Shown: one piece after another, positions 29,192 through 37,262 of the stretch | Layout: each line of letters begins with the position of its first letter | Numbering within the stretch: the first letter of the stretch is position 1 | DNA from: Sulfurimonas sp. | Lineage (GTDB): Bacteria > Campylobacterota > Campylobacteria > Campylobacterales > Sulfurimonadaceae | Length of the DNA stretch: 37,262 nt | Assembly: GCA_027071075.1 (NCBI GenBank) | Contig: JALSUU010000072.1 | Span: 1-37,262, forward strand | Direction of reading: 5' to 3' | Translations under genes and position numbers: made by a program | Notes under the pieces: model-generated | Seen by the model: only the letters and a program-made list of their open reading frames with translations | Database searches by the model: none | Told to the model about the DNA's origin: nothing

Positions 29192-29496
29192 TGGGTTATG
29201 GTATGAATGCAATCAATGCTAAAGCACAACTTCTTACTCAAAATAGTGCTATTCCAAAGATAGACACGCATGCTGAAGATAAGGCATTACGAGAGCAGAC
29301 AGATGCCTTTGAAGCAGTTATCCTTAAAATGCTTATGGATAATGCTGCAAAAAATGATAAAGATATGTTCTCTTCTCAAAAAGATCCAGGGGACAAAATC
29401 TATAAATCTATGTATAGGGATGAACTCTCCAAAGCAAGTGCAGGAGGCTTTGGTTTCTCCCAAATGCTCTATGACTATTTAAGTCAAAAAAAGTGA
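29191..29496 (+). CDS. flgJ: Flagellar rod-binding protein (FlgJ N-domain-like)
   Basis: A 101-aa protein corresponding to the N-terminal rod-binding half of FlgJ. The signature ALREQTDAFEAVILKMLMDNAAKN and YKSMYRDELSKASAGGFGFSQMLYDYL match the rod-cap domain. The muramidase domain of enteric FlgJ is absent, as in other Campylobacterota, where another enzyme provides wall cleavage. The start ATG shares a base with the flgI stop, so translation is coupled. The stop lies 19 nt before the sigma-28 promoter of flgM. Confidence 0.88.
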   Translation: MGYGMNAINAKAQLLTQNSAIPKIDTHAEDKALREQTDAFEAVILKMLMDNAAKNDKDMFSSQKDPGDKIYKSMYRDELSKASAGGFGFSQMLYDYLSQKK

Positions 29497-29515
29497 AATT
29501 TTTTAGTATAATTGT

Positions 29516-29542
29516 TAAAGATTATTCGCAATTTGTCGATAT
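29516..29542 (+). promoter_or_regulatory. Sigma-28 (FliA) promoter upstream of flgM
   Basis: TAAA (29516-29519), then exactly 15 nt, then GTCGATAT (29535-29542), close to the flagellar consensus TAAA-N15-GCCGATAA. The predicted start is about 12-15 nt before the flgM ribosome site. This makes flgM, the flgN-like gene and flgK a FliA-class unit separate from flgI. Confidence 0.8.
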
Positions 29543-29562
29543 AGTTGCATAAAGGATTTATT

Positions 29563-29772
29563 ATGATTTCACAAACAAGCAGTTCGGCTATAAGCAACGC
29601 TTATCAGTCACAAACAAAACTAAATGATACAAAAGCAACAAAACAAAACTCTGATACTGCTAAAACCAGTGATACTAGCAGAGTAGACCAACTCAAAGAA
29701 GCTATAAGCTCTGGCGAGTATAAAGTAGATTTAGACGCACTTTCTGAAAAAATTGCGGAGTCTTTACTTTAA
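29563..29772 (+). CDS. flgM: Anti-sigma-28 factor FlgM
   Basis: FlgM binds FliA until export through the completed hook frees the sigma factor. The 69-aa protein is serine, threonine and lysine rich and probably disordered at the N-terminus (TSSSAISNAYQSQTKLND). The C-terminal sigma-binding helix region is RVDQLKEAISSGEYKVDLDALSEKIAESLL, a canonical FlgM ending. ATG 29563 has AAAGGA 6 nt upstream; an in-frame ATG at 29545 has no ribosome site. A sigma-28 promoter immediately upstream implies negative feedback on FliA. Confidence 0.92.
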   Translation: MISQTSSSAISNAYQSQTKLNDTKATKQNSDTAKTSDTSRVDQLKEAISSGEYKVDLDALSEKIAESLL

Positions 29773-29798
29773 AAACTAAGTAAAAACAGGAGCTAGAT

Positions 29799-30227
29799 AT
29801 GTTATCACATCATCTACAAAATGCCTTAAATGATTTAAGAGACATTATAAAAATTACAGAGTCTGATATAGCAGATATCAAAAATGCACAACATGATGCA
29901 CAGTTTGATAGACTCTCCCTTAAAGATGAAAAACTAAAAAGCTTCGAGGCAAAAAAAGCCATTATAGACCATGAAATCGCTTCTTTAATGACTGCCCACC
30001 CTGATAAACAACTCCCAGAACTTTTAAATGAAGAACAACATCAACTTCTTGACGAACTCAAAGTAGAACTTAACAACCTTAAAGATGTAAATAAACATTA
30101 TGCTAAACTAGTTTTAGTTGTTAGTAATTTATATAATAATTTTTTAGAAAGATTGATACCAACGGAGATGCAAGGTTATGAAAAAGTAGCCTCTAAAAAT
30201 CCATCAATCTTGGAAGTGAGAGTGTAA
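29799..30227 (+). CDS. flgN: FlgN-like flagellar export chaperone
   Basis: A 142-aa helical protein with long charged helices (LNDLRDIIKITESDIADI; LDELKVELNNLKDVNKHYAKLV) and no membrane segment. The position between flgM and flgK and the LxxxLxDL...E.DI...K helical layout fit FlgN, which holds FlgK and FlgL for export. Sequence conservation in FlgN is weak, so the identification rests partly on gene order. AGGAG is 8 nt before the ATG; the stop is 1 nt before the flgK ATG. Confidence 0.75.
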   Translation: MLSHHLQNALNDLRDIIKITESDIADIKNAQHDAQFDRLSLKDEKLKSFEAKKAIIDHEIASLMTAHPDKQLPELLNEEQHQLLDELKVELNNLKDVNKHYAKLVLVVSNLYNNFLERLIPTEMQGYEKVASKNPSILEVRV

Positions 30228-30228
30228 G

Positions 30229-32103
30229 ATGAGCTCGATTTTTAATACTCTTCACATCGGATATAGTGGGCTTAGTGCTGCTCAAGTAGGTATAAATACT
30301 ACAGGTAATAACCTCTCAAATGCTGAAACTGAAGGCTATACACGCCAAAGAGTTGTACAATCTGCTCAGACTCCACTCTTCTCTAGTGATGGAAATGTTG
30401 GGAATGGTGTAGTTGTTACAGATATAGCAAGAGTTTTTGATAACTTTGTTTTTGATAGATATACATCTGTCTCTGCCGATAAAGATTATGCTGATTTTAC
30501 GGAAAAAACATTAACAGAACTCTCTTCCTATTTTCCTGAAATTGATGGAGTGGGTATTAAAGCTGATTTAGCTAATTACTACAATATGTGGCAAACATTT
30601 GCAGATAATCCTGATACGGATGCTATTAAAGTTGCTTTAGTAAAGCAGACTGAAACATTAACCCAACATATAAATCAAACACAACTGCAGGTGACTTCAC
30701 TACAGTCACAACTTAACGACCAACTTGCAACAGATGTAAAACAAGTAAACTCTTTAGCCAAGGAGTTAGCTGGCGTTAATAAGTCTATTGATGCAGCAGA
30801 AGCAGGAGATGTTTATACTGCAAGTGATTTACGAGATAGACGAAATGTTTTAGAGAGAAGTCTCGCTCGTCTTATAGGCTCGAAAGTCAATCAGGGACAA
30901 CTAGAAGCAAATATACAGATAGACAGCAACTCTAACACAAGAACAGGAAGTTATACTCTAAGTGTAAATGGATTTAATATAGTTGATGGATCTACATATC
31001 ATCCTTTAAAATTAAAGAATGATGAGAATAATAAAGGTTATTATTCTGTCTCTTTTGAAAGACAAGATGGCGCACTCATTCCTATGGAAGAAAATATCTC
31101 TGGTGGTAAAGTAGGTGCTATCTTTGATTTGCGTGGAGGAACACTTGATACGACAACAGGTGATCCTACTGATGGAGTGGTACAAACTGTTGTATCACAA
31201 CTAGACTCTTTTGCAAAAGGTCTCATAGAGGCAACAAATAATCTCTACTCCGCAAGTACAACAACAAAAATGCAGTCAAATTTACTGAAAACTCCGGATT
31301 CTACAGCTTTAGTGAGTTCAGACTTAAACATTAGAGAGGGTGCATTTGATATTGTTGTTTTTGATATTGATGGAAATGAAGTAGCTCGAAGAGATATTGG
31401 TATAGATTCTGCAACAGCTATGGCTGGATCTACTAACTCAATTGAAAGTAAGATTGCTGCAGTAGTTGATGATAACAACGATGGAAATGCGAATAATAAT
31501 ATCAATAATTTTATTAATTTTAACTACCAAACTGCATCAGATGGTACAAAAAGACTTGAACTAGGGCTTTTTTCACTAGCAGAGTCTCAAGGATATACTT
31601 TTTCTATTCAAGACCAACTTCCCTCTGGTGATTTTTCATCTGGGACTAATTTCTCTGGCGCAACTGGAGTTGGAGGATTTTTTGATGGAGATAGTGCGAG
31701 TAATATTCGTATTCATGAAGCATTTAAAAATAATCCAACGCTAGTAACAGCAGGAGAATCTGGAACCGCGGGAGATAATAGAGTTGCTTTAAACATTGTT
31801 CAGCAACAGTTTGAAAAATATAATTTTAAAGTTGATAATAATAGTTATGACACAACTACTTATGGAATGTTTGATGTAATATCAACCAATGTTGGTATCT
31901 CAACTAATACAGCTAAATCAAGAAATGAAACGGTTTCTACCCAGTTTAATGCAACGGAGTTAGAGTACTTTTCAACATCGAAAGTAGGTGTTGATGAAGA
32001 GTTAACAAATCTTATAAAATACCAAACATCATATGGAGCAGCTGCGAAACTTATCACAACTATAGATCAAATGATGCAGACACTTTTAGGCATGAAACAG
32101 TAA
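30229..32103 (+). CDS. flgK: Flagellar hook-associated protein FlgK
   Basis: FlgK is the first hook-filament junction protein. The 624-aa protein starts with the rod/hook N-terminal motif IFNTLHIGYSGLSAAQVGIN and TTGNNLSNAETEGYTRQRVV. The C-terminus is ELTNLIKYQTSYGAAAKLIT followed by MMQTLLGMKQ, the paired helical zipper region. Between them lies a variable central domain (about 200-560) with many glycine, asparagine and serine residues. The length is within the FlgK range. It is the last gene of the flgM unit and is followed after 5 nt by an ABC permease gene, which is probably co-transcribed. Confidence 0.96.
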   Translation: MSSIFNTLHIGYSGLSAAQVGINTTGNNLSNAETEGYTRQRVVQSAQTPLFSSDGNVGNGVVVTDIARVFDNFVFDRYTSVSADKDYADFTEKTLTELSSYFPEIDGVGIKADLANYYNMWQTFADNPDTDAIKVALVKQTETLTQHINQTQLQVTSLQSQLNDQLATDVKQVNSLAKELAGVNKSIDAAEAGDVYTASDLRDRRNVLERSLARLIGSKVNQGQLEANIQIDSNSNTRTGSYTLSVNGFNIVDGSTYHPLKLKNDENNKGYYSVSFERQDGALIPMEENISGGKVGAIFDLRGGTLDTTTGDPTDGVVQTVVSQLDSFAKGLIEATNNLYSASTTTKMQSNLLKTPDSTALVSSDLNIREGAFDIVVFDIDGNEVARRDIGIDSATAMAGSTNSIESKIAAVVDDNNDGNANNNINNFINFNYQTASDGTKRLELGLFSLAESQGYTFSIQDQLPSGDFSSGTNFSGATGVGGFFDGDSASNIRIHEAFKNNPTLVTAGESGTAGDNRVALNIVQQQFEKYNFKVDNNSYDTTTYGMFDVISTNVGISTNTAKSRNETVSTQFNATELEYFSTSKVGVDEELTNLIKYQTSYGAAAKLITTIDQMMQTLLGMKQ

Positions 32104-32108
32104 TTAAA

Positions 32109-32906
32109 ATGCCTAAATTTAGCATATTTATACTTCTCTTTGTATTCTTTTTCTCATTTTTTGGAAACTATTTTTATGCTCTTGATGCCTATACTCTTCA
32201 TGCCGATTCTATTTTAGTAGCACCCTCTTTTGATAATTTTTTAGGTACAGACCGTTTAGGAAGAGATATCTTAGCAAGATTAATGGAGGGTGGAAAAGTA
32301 TCACTTATAATTGGAGTAGGGAGTGCCTTTATTGCATCATTTATAGGTCTAATTTTTGGCTCTATGGCGGGCTACTTTCGTGGAACTGTTGATAAGGCTT
32401 TTATTGTTATTGTAGATCTTTTTTTAACTTTTCCTACTTTTTTTCTTCTCTTAGCCCTTGTAAGTTATGTCAATGCATCATCTATAGTGCTTATTATAAT
32501 CATCTCCATTACAGGTTGGATGACAACAGCAAGATTGATTCGTTCTGAGAGTTTTAAGATAACTTCACAACCTTATATTAAAATACTTAACATTGCAAAG
32601 GTCAGTAAAATAAAAATTCTTTTTAAATACTATGCACCTATATTAGCACCTATCTATTTTGTAAGTTTTACTTTTGGAGTAGGTGGGGCTATCTTAGCAG
32701 AATCAGGGTTAAGCTTTTTAGGCTTAGGTATAGTTGCCCCACAGATGAGTTGGGGAACAATCCTTAGTAGTGGAAAAGATGTAGTTGAGATAGCTTGGTG
32801 GGTAAGCTTTTTTCCTGGTCTTATGATATTTTTAGTAACATTTTCACTTATAAATATCTCAAATTATTTGCAACAATTGACAAATCAAAAGCAGATTCAA
32901 AATTAA
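32109..32906 (+). CDS. ABC transporter permease, DppC/OppC/NikC type
   Basis: A 265-aa inner-membrane permease with six predicted helices. GTDRLGRDILARLMEGGKVSLIIGV is the strongly conserved first-loop motif of DppC/NikC proteins, and the cytoplasmic EAA-like loop is ILNIAKVSKIKILFKYYAPIL, with LAESGLSFLGLGIVAPQMSWGTIL near the end. The substrate is probably a peptide or metal chelate. No DppB partner, binding protein or ATPase lies next to it; the orphan ATPase at 2180 is of the same class and could be its partner. It begins 5 nt after flgK's stop with no own promoter visible. Confidence 0.9.
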   Translation: MPKFSIFILLFVFFFSFFGNYFYALDAYTLHADSILVAPSFDNFLGTDRLGRDILARLMEGGKVSLIIGVGSAFIASFIGLIFGSMAGYFRGTVDKAFIVIVDLFLTFPTFFLLLALVSYVNASSIVLIIIISITGWMTTARLIRSESFKITSQPYIKILNIAKVSKIKILFKYYAPILAPIYFVSFTFGVGGAILAESGLSFLGLGIVAPQMSWGTILSSGKDVVEIAWWVSFFPGLMIFLVTFSLINISNYLQQLTNQKQIQN

Positions 32907-32918
32907 AAGGAGATAATC

Positions 32919-33950
32919 GTGAAAGAAAATAAAGTAGGATACTTTTTTATGGTTATGGCGAGTGTTGTGATTGTTCTTGCTGGGGTGAAGAGTGCATCAG
33001 CTATCATCATTCCTATATTACTTTCTCTCTTTATTGCGATTATTCTTTCTCCCTCTTATAACTTTTTTCGCAAAAAAAGAGTTCCAGATATATTATCAAT
33101 CCTTATTGTTATCCTATTTTTTATAATTTTTATAATCTTGATAGTCAAACTTATTGGTACATCTGTGACAGATTTTAGTGCAAACATTGATGGATATTCA
33201 GATAAATTATCACTCTATTATTCAAGCCTTGTTCATGATGGAGAAATTTTTGGTTTTACACTTCCTATAGACACTTTCTCCACAATTATTGATTCTAAGC
33301 GAATTATGCTTTTTGCGACTAGTATCATGAAAAGTATGAGTTCTATGTTAACTAATGGATTTGTCATCTTGTTAACAGTTGTTTTTATGCTACTTGAATC
33401 TACACATTTCGCTCAGAAGATAGAGTTTGCAGATAAATCAAAAGATACAATGAAGCAAATAAATGAAATTTTTGCAAAAATACAAAATTACATGGTACTA
33501 AAGTCTTTGATATCATTATTGACAGGATTTATAATATGGATAGCACTCTCTCTTATTGGGACTGATTATGCTTTTCTTTGGGCAGTTTTGGCATTTATGC
33601 TCAACTTTATCCCAAATATAGGCTCAATAATAGCCGCAGTTCCCGCAGTGCTTATTACCTTAGTACAGTATGGTTTCGTAAGTGCATTTTTAGTTGTTGG
33701 GGTCTATTTTGGTGTTAATATTATTATTGGTTCCATATTAGAACCAAAAATTATGGGAAAAGGTTTAGGACTCTCAACATTAGTAGTATTTTTATCACTA
33801 CTTTTTTGGGGATGGCTTCTAGGAATAGTAGGAATGCTTTTATCTATCCCTCTAACTATTATGGCAAAAATAACATTTGATGCAAATAAAAACACTCAAT
33901 GGATATCTATTTTACTCGGTAGTGGAGAATATTTGAATAAGGGTAAATAA
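32919..33950 (+). CDS. AI-2E family transporter (PerM/TqsA-like)
   Basis: A 343-aa polytopic protein with about eight helices. The N-terminal pair of helices, a charged soluble loop (about 70-125) and the C-terminal LWAVLAFMLNFIPNIGSIIAAVPAV with FGVNIIIGSILEPKIMGKGLGLS and LLFWGWLLGIVGMLLSIPLT are classical for this family. Substrates vary (autoinducer-2 export, sodium/proton exchange), so no specific function is given. Start GTG 32919 follows AAGGAG at 5 nt or so; the gene lies 12 nt after the permease and is likely in the same unit. Confidence 0.9.
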   Translation: MKENKVGYFFMVMASVVIVLAGVKSASAIIIPILLSLFIAIILSPSYNFFRKKRVPDILSILIVILFFIIFIILIVKLIGTSVTDFSANIDGYSDKLSLYYSSLVHDGEIFGFTLPIDTFSTIIDSKRIMLFATSIMKSMSSMLTNGFVILLTVVFMLLESTHFAQKIEFADKSKDTMKQINEIFAKIQNYMVLKSLISLLTGFIIWIALSLIGTDYAFLWAVLAFMLNFIPNIGSIIAAVPAVLITLVQYGFVSAFLVVGVYFGVNIIIGSILEPKIMGKGLGLSTLVVFLSLLFWGWLLGIVGMLLSIPLTIMAKITFDANKNTQWISILLGSGEYLNKGK

Positions 33951-33969
33951 AAGCTAGAATTTATTTTGA

Positions 33970-34032
33970 TATAATTTCTTTATAAATAGACTTCTTCCCT
34001 CTGGGATTATATCTAGCTTATGAAAGAAGTCT
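33970..34032 (+). promoter_or_regulatory. Promoter and structured leader of the pabA/trpG gene
   Basis: TATAAT at 33970-33975 is a good -10. The predicted transcript contains AGACTTCTT (33988-33996) pairing with AAGAAGTCT (34024-34032), 9 bp, around an inner CCC-TCT-GGG stem (33997-34005). A second, longer pairing is possible between the DNA segment 33951-33958 (AAGCTAGA) and TCTAGCTT at 34012-34019. The stem ends about 8 nt before the GGGG of the ribosome site at 34043-34046, suggesting control of translation or transcription. Confidence 0.45.
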
Positions 34033-34055
34033 AATGATTAAAGGGGTATCACAAT

Positions 34056-34625
34056 ATGGTATTGATGATAGATAATTACGATAGTTTTACATATAATATT
34101 GTGCAATACTGTAGAGAATTAGGTGCTAATTTGAAAATAATTAGAAATGATGAGATGAATATAGAAGAGATATCAGCGCTCTCTCCTGAAAAAATCATTA
34201 TCTCTCCTGGGCCTTCATCACCAGATAAAGCAGGTATTACACTTGAAGTGATAGAATACTTTTCAGATAAGTTACCAATTTTGGGGATATGTTTAGGACA
34301 TCAGAGTATTGCGCAAGTTTTTGGTGGAGATGTTGTCCGTGCCAAAAATATGATGCATGGAAAAACATCGACTATGAGACAGTCAGCTACTTGTGAAATA
34401 TTTAAAGATTTACCACAAGAGTTTTGTGCAACACGCTACCACTCTTTAATAGTAGATAAAAGTACTTTGCCCGAAATAATTGAAGCAACAGCATATAGCA
34501 CTGATGATGAAGAGATAATGGCACTCAAAATAAAAGACAAAGAGATTTATGGAGTGCAATTTCATCCAGAATCTATTATGAGTGAATATGGACATGAAAT
34601 AATTGGAAACTTTTTAAAACTATGA
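34056..34625 (+). CDS. pabA: Glutamine amidotransferase of anthranilate/aminodeoxychorismate synthase (TrpG/PabA)
   Basis: The protein supplies ammonia from glutamine to TrpE or PabB for anthranilate or 4-amino-4-deoxychorismate. The 189-aa class I amidotransferase has C79 in GICLGHQSIAQVFGG and the H170/E172 pair in GVQFHPES. The N-terminal MIDNYDSFTYNIVQY and SPGPSSPDKAG are characteristic. TrpG and PabA cannot be told apart by motif; absence of trpE and trpD nearby favours a stand-alone PabA, possibly serving both. Start ATG 34056 has AAGGGG 9 nt upstream. It shares an ATGA overlap with the next gene. Confidence 0.88.
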   Translation: MVLMIDNYDSFTYNIVQYCRELGANLKIIRNDEMNIEEISALSPEKIIISPGPSSPDKAGITLEVIEYFSDKLPILGICLGHQSIAQVFGGDVVRAKNMMHGKTSTMRQSATCEIFKDLPQEFCATRYHSLIVDKSTLPEIIEATAYSTDDEEIMALKIKDKEIYGVQFHPESIMSEYGHEIIGNFLKL

Positions 34626-35815
34626 GTTCAAGACAGGTCTTACTACTTATTTTAGTAGTAGATGCTTTTATACTATTCTTTCAAACATCCCAAATATCGA
34701 TATCTTATAAAGAGGCTTCCCTTCTTTATGATAGTTCCTCATTTCTTTCTATTTTAATAAATACCTCTTTAAAATTATTTGGTGAAAATGATTTTGCTTT
34801 ACGAATAGTTATGATTGTATTTCATCTGTTAAGTGCAATTTTAATGTACTTACTATCTAAAAAATATATTACACAAGATCGTAATAGGGTATGGCTAGTA
34901 TTAGTATTTATACTACTTCCTGGAAATGTAAGTGCTGCCATTGTTGTTAATAATGCTGGTTTAGTGATTTTTGGACTTTTACTTTTTGCATATTTAAGTG
35001 ATAAGATTCCCGAAATTATGTTAAATATATTACTCTTTTTCTACTCTATCATTGATATTAGTTTCGCATATCTGTTCCTTGGTTTAGCTCTTTATTATAT
35101 TCATGAGAAAAAGTTGTATAGTTTTCTCTATATGATAGGACTCTATTTGTTAACAAGTTATCTTTATGGATTTAAAATAGCAGGAGTCCCTACAGGACAT
35201 TTTCTTGATGCGATAGGTGTTTATAGTGCAATATTTACTCCAATAATCTTTATCTATTTAGTGTATGCACTTTACAGAAGATACTTAACTTCAAAAGTTG
35301 ATATCTTATGGTATATCTCCACAACAGCGTTACTTTTATCTTTAGCCTTATCGTTTAGACAAAGAGTAGCCTTAGAGTATTTTGCTCCCTACTTAATGCT
35401 TGCATTTCCATTAGTCGCACAATCTTTTATTAGTTCTTATCGAGTACGATTGAGAATGTTTAGAACAAGCTATAGATTGGCTTTTATATTTTCTTTTATA
35501 CTTTTAGTCTTAAACACTTTAGTTGTGTTTTTTAATAAAGAGCTGTATATAGTGTTAGAAAACCCCAAAAGACATTTCGCGTATGATATGCATGTAGCTA
35601 AAGAATTATCTGATATATTAAAAGCGAGAGGTATAGAGTGTGTCTCAACTGATAAAGAGATGCAGAAGCGATTACGCTTTTACCATATACAGCAATGTAG
35701 AGAATATAGACTAGAATCATTGGACTTAAATACAAAAGAGCCCACTAATGTTACAGTAAGTTACAAGAAACACTTAGTATATAAGGCTAATGTTACTAAA
35801 ATAAACACTATATAA
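34622..35815 (+). CDS. Polytopic membrane protein, possible glycosyltransferase (GT39/ArnT-like)
   Basis: A 397-aa membrane protein with about ten helices. The N-terminal loop ISYKEASLLYDSSSFLSILINTSLKLFGENDFALRIVMIVFHLLS resembles the first periplasmic loop of lipid-linked sugar transferases of the PMT/ArnT type, where an acidic residue (E in SYKEA) stands for the catalytic D/E. The DxD-like motifs of other families are absent. The C-terminal 80 residues are soluble. Function is not proven; a similar gene with the same neighbour may be common in Campylobacterota, but I cannot check. It is co-translated with pabA. Confidence 0.6.
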   Translation: MSSRQVLLLILVVDAFILFFQTSQISISYKEASLLYDSSSFLSILINTSLKLFGENDFALRIVMIVFHLLSAILMYLLSKKYITQDRNRVWLVLVFILLPGNVSAAIVVNNAGLVIFGLLLFAYLSDKIPEIMLNILLFFYSIIDISFAYLFLGLALYYIHEKKLYSFLYMIGLYLLTSYLYGFKIAGVPTGHFLDAIGVYSAIFTPIIFIYLVYALYRRYLTSKVDILWYISTTALLLSLALSFRQRVALEYFAPYLMLAFPLVAQSFISSYRVRLRMFRTSYRLAFIFSFILLVLNTLVVFFNKELYIVLENPKRHFAYDMHVAKELSDILKARGIECVSTDKEMQKRLRFYHIQQCREYRLESLDLNTKEPTNVTVSYKKHLVYKANVTKINTI

Positions 35816-35867
35816 ACCATTTTAATAGTTAGTATAAATAGAAAATATTAATTAAATAAGATTATGG

Positions 35868-35873
35868 TAAAAT
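35868..35873 (+). promoter_or_regulatory. Candidate extended -10 promoter of aclBA
   Basis: TGGTAAAAT contains TAAAAT at 35868-35873 preceded by a TGn, an extended -10 form. Transcription would start near 35880; the ribosome site AGGGAG lies 7 nt before the aclB ATG. The surrounding 88 nt are strongly AT-rich and hold no gene. Confidence 0.5.
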
Positions 35874-35903
35874 TACTATCAAATACAAAAATAGGGAGTT
35901 TCT

Positions 35904-37235
35904 ATGGCTCAAAAAGCGATACGCGAATACGACGGTAAAGCACTTTTTTCTAAACAATGGGAAAATTATTTTAGTGGATTCCATTATGGATTTAAATCTG
36001 TTCTAGTGACAAGTGGGGCAGAACTTTTAGCAAAAGCTGAAGAACATGGCTTTGAGTGGCTAAAACAAGAGGCATTAGTTGCAAAACCAGATATGTTATT
36101 TGGTAAGCGTGGTAAAAATGATTTAGTACTATTTAAAACAAATAAACCAGGTGATGTTACTTTAGCTGATGCAGCCAAGTGGATTGATGAAAAAATTTCT
36201 CATACTACTACCCTTTTAACTGGTCAGCATGGTACATTAAGTCACTTTATTATTGAGCCATTTACTCCTCACTCTCAAGAACAAGAATATTACATCTCTG
36301 CAACTTGTGTAGGCGAAGATGATGTTCTTTATATGTCTGCTGAAGGTGGAATGGAAGTTGAAGAGGGTTGGGATGAAAAGGTTAATGAAGTAGTTGTTCC
36401 TATTGATATGTCTGATGCAGATATGGAACATGCAATTAATGCTAATATTCCTGCTGATATCCCTGTAAAAGATAGAGCTAAATTTGAATCATTTGCTGTA
36501 GCGTTTTTTAAATTTTATAGAGATATGAACTTTGCATACCTAGAAATCAATCCTATTGTTATGTTAGACAATAACGAAATGGCTATTTTAGACCTTGTTG
36601 CGCGTCTTGATGACACAGCAGGTTTCTTAATGAAAGATACTTGGGGAGATATTGAGTATCCAACTGCTTTTGGTATGGAAGATCAGTCTCCTGAAGAAAA
36701 AGCAATCGCAGAAGCAGATAGTAAATCAGGTGCTTCACTCAAACTTACTATTCTTAGCCCAATGGGTAGAGTTTGGACTATGGTTGCTGGTGGTGGTGCT
36801 TCTGTTGTTTATGCAGACACTATTGCTGATTTTGCTGAGGCAAATGGTGGTTCAATCGCTGATCTTGCTAACTATGGTGAGTATTCTGGTGGTCCAACTA
36901 CAAGTGAAACAAAATTTTATGCAGATACTATAATAGACTTAATGACTCGTCATAAAGATCCTAAAGGTCTTGACAAGATTATGATTATTGGTGGAGCTAT
37001 TGCAAACTTTACAGATGTTGCAAAAACATTCACGGGTATTATACAGTCATTTGAAGAGAATGCTGAAAAGATGAAAGAGCATAACACTAAGATTTATGTT
37101 CGCCGTGGTGGACCAAACTATGAAAAAGGTTTAAAAGATATTAAAGAAGCTGCTGATAGACTCGGTCTTTCTATCGAAGTTTATGGACCTGAGACGCATG
37201 TTACTGACATCGTTCGTATGGCATTAGAGAAGTAA
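35904..37235 (+). CDS. aclB: ATP-citrate lyase beta subunit AclB
   Basis: AclB and AclA split citrate to acetyl-CoA and oxaloacetate with ATP, the key step of the reductive TCA cycle in autotrophic Campylobacterota. The 443-aa protein is related to succinyl-CoA synthetase beta, with an N-terminal ATP-grasp-like part (KAIREYDGKALFSKQW; FGKRGKNDLVL) and the ending NTKIYVRRGGPNYEKGLKDIK. FAYLEINPIVMLDNNEMAILDLVARLDDTA matches the family's magnesium- and nucleotide-binding segment. The aclA gene starts 9 nt later, the usual order in this group. This gene is one of the best indicators of the organism's carbon fixation route. Confidence 0.96.
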   Translation: MAQKAIREYDGKALFSKQWENYFSGFHYGFKSVLVTSGAELLAKAEEHGFEWLKQEALVAKPDMLFGKRGKNDLVLFKTNKPGDVTLADAAKWIDEKISHTTTLLTGQHGTLSHFIIEPFTPHSQEQEYYISATCVGEDDVLYMSAEGGMEVEEGWDEKVNEVVVPIDMSDADMEHAINANIPADIPVKDRAKFESFAVAFFKFYRDMNFAYLEINPIVMLDNNEMAILDLVARLDDTAGFLMKDTWGDIEYPTAFGMEDQSPEEKAIAEADSKSGASLKLTILSPMGRVWTMVAGGGASVVYADTIADFAEANGGSIADLANYGEYSGGPTTSETKFYADTIIDLMTRHKDPKGLDKIMIIGGAIANFTDVAKTFTGIIQSFEENAEKMKEHNTKIYVRRGGPNYEKGLKDIKEAADRLGLSIEVYGPETHVTDIVRMALEK

Positions 37236-37244
37236 GGGAAGAAA

Positions 37245-37262
37245 ATGGAAAAATTATATACT
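37245..37262 (+). CDS. aclA: ATP-citrate lyase alpha subunit AclA, first codons only
   Basis: Only MEKLYT is visible before the window ends. AGGGAAG ends 4 nt before the ATG at 37245. The identification rests on its position directly after aclB, where aclA is expected, and on the short N-terminus being compatible with AclA; it cannot be proven from 18 bases. Confidence 0.6.

Noticed and set aside
30829-31900. Asparagine- and glycine-rich central part of flgK as an inserted element
   Set aside because: A variable central domain is normal for FlgK; no repeats or junctions were found.
1-37262. tRNA or rRNA genes, CRISPR array, insertion sequence or prophage genes
   Set aside because: Searched by eye for T-loop signatures, direct repeats with spacers, terminal inverted repeats and transposase or integrase motifs; none was found.

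Overview
The window is a compact, AT-rich bacterial chromosome segment with short or overlapping gene junctions. The best fit is a chemolithoautotrophic member of the Campylobacterota close to Sulfurimonas. The evidence is the ATP-citrate lyase gene pair aclB-aclA at the right edge (reductive TCA cycle), an all-alpha dimeric dUTPase of the Campylobacter type, a PsrABC-like molybdoenzyme operon, a separate PurS/PurQ pair, and flagellar genes preceded by sigma-54 and sigma-28 promoter motifs. I see no rRNA, tRNA, CRISPR, insertion sequence or prophage; this looks like core genome.

Layout. 1-1409: the 3' end of a MalY/PatB-type C-S lyase with three successive hairpins at its end, an unknown 73-aa protein, a YhbP-type FMN protein, and on the minus strand an easily missed 57-aa four-cysteine protein. 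1484-2749: dut and an orphan ABC ATPase of the peptide/nickel type. 7800-2759 (minus): one tight run ctpA-purC-purS-purQ-(BatD/SH3-like membrane protein)-plsC-fluC(crcB). 7936-11981 (plus): hemerythrin, a 12-TM NnrS-like membrane protein, aroK, a periplasmic thioredoxin-like protein, and hisD, closed by a strong stem-loop. 12202-19789 (plus): a seven-gene Psr/Soe/Ttr-class molybdoenzyme operon: four-cluster ferredoxin subunit, NrfD-type anchor, 1096-aa Tat-exported catalytic subunit, TorD-like chaperone, a polyferredoxin with a zinc ribbon, and two small proteins. One of the small proteins looks like a catalytically dead shikimate-dehydrogenase N-terminal domain.

23423-19782 (minus): a Bat (Bacteroides aerotolerance-like) operon of BatA, a BatB-BatC fusion and BatD. 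A divergent small cytochrome c, a TlpA-like thioredoxin and a receiver/HD-GYP regulator follow (23436-25429). 25478-28102: two unknown proteins, a DnaQ/ExoX-like exonuclease, a degenerate receiver-like protein and rsmD. 28148-32103: flagellar genes flgI, a flgJ-like rod-binding protein, flgM, a flgN-like gene and flgK, with a GG-N10-GC sigma-54 motif before flgI and a TAAA-N15-GTCGATAT sigma-28 motif before flgM. 32109-37262: a DppC/NikC-type permease, an AI-2E family transporter, pabA/trpG with a structured leader, a polytopic membrane protein resembling lipid-linked glycosyltransferases, aclB and the first codons of aclA.

The most interesting places are the molybdoenzyme operon, with its uncertain direction of sulfur chemistry and unusual accessory proteins, the hidden cysteine-rich small gene, the hemerythrin/NnrS-like pair, and the palindromic -10 elements shared by divergent genes.
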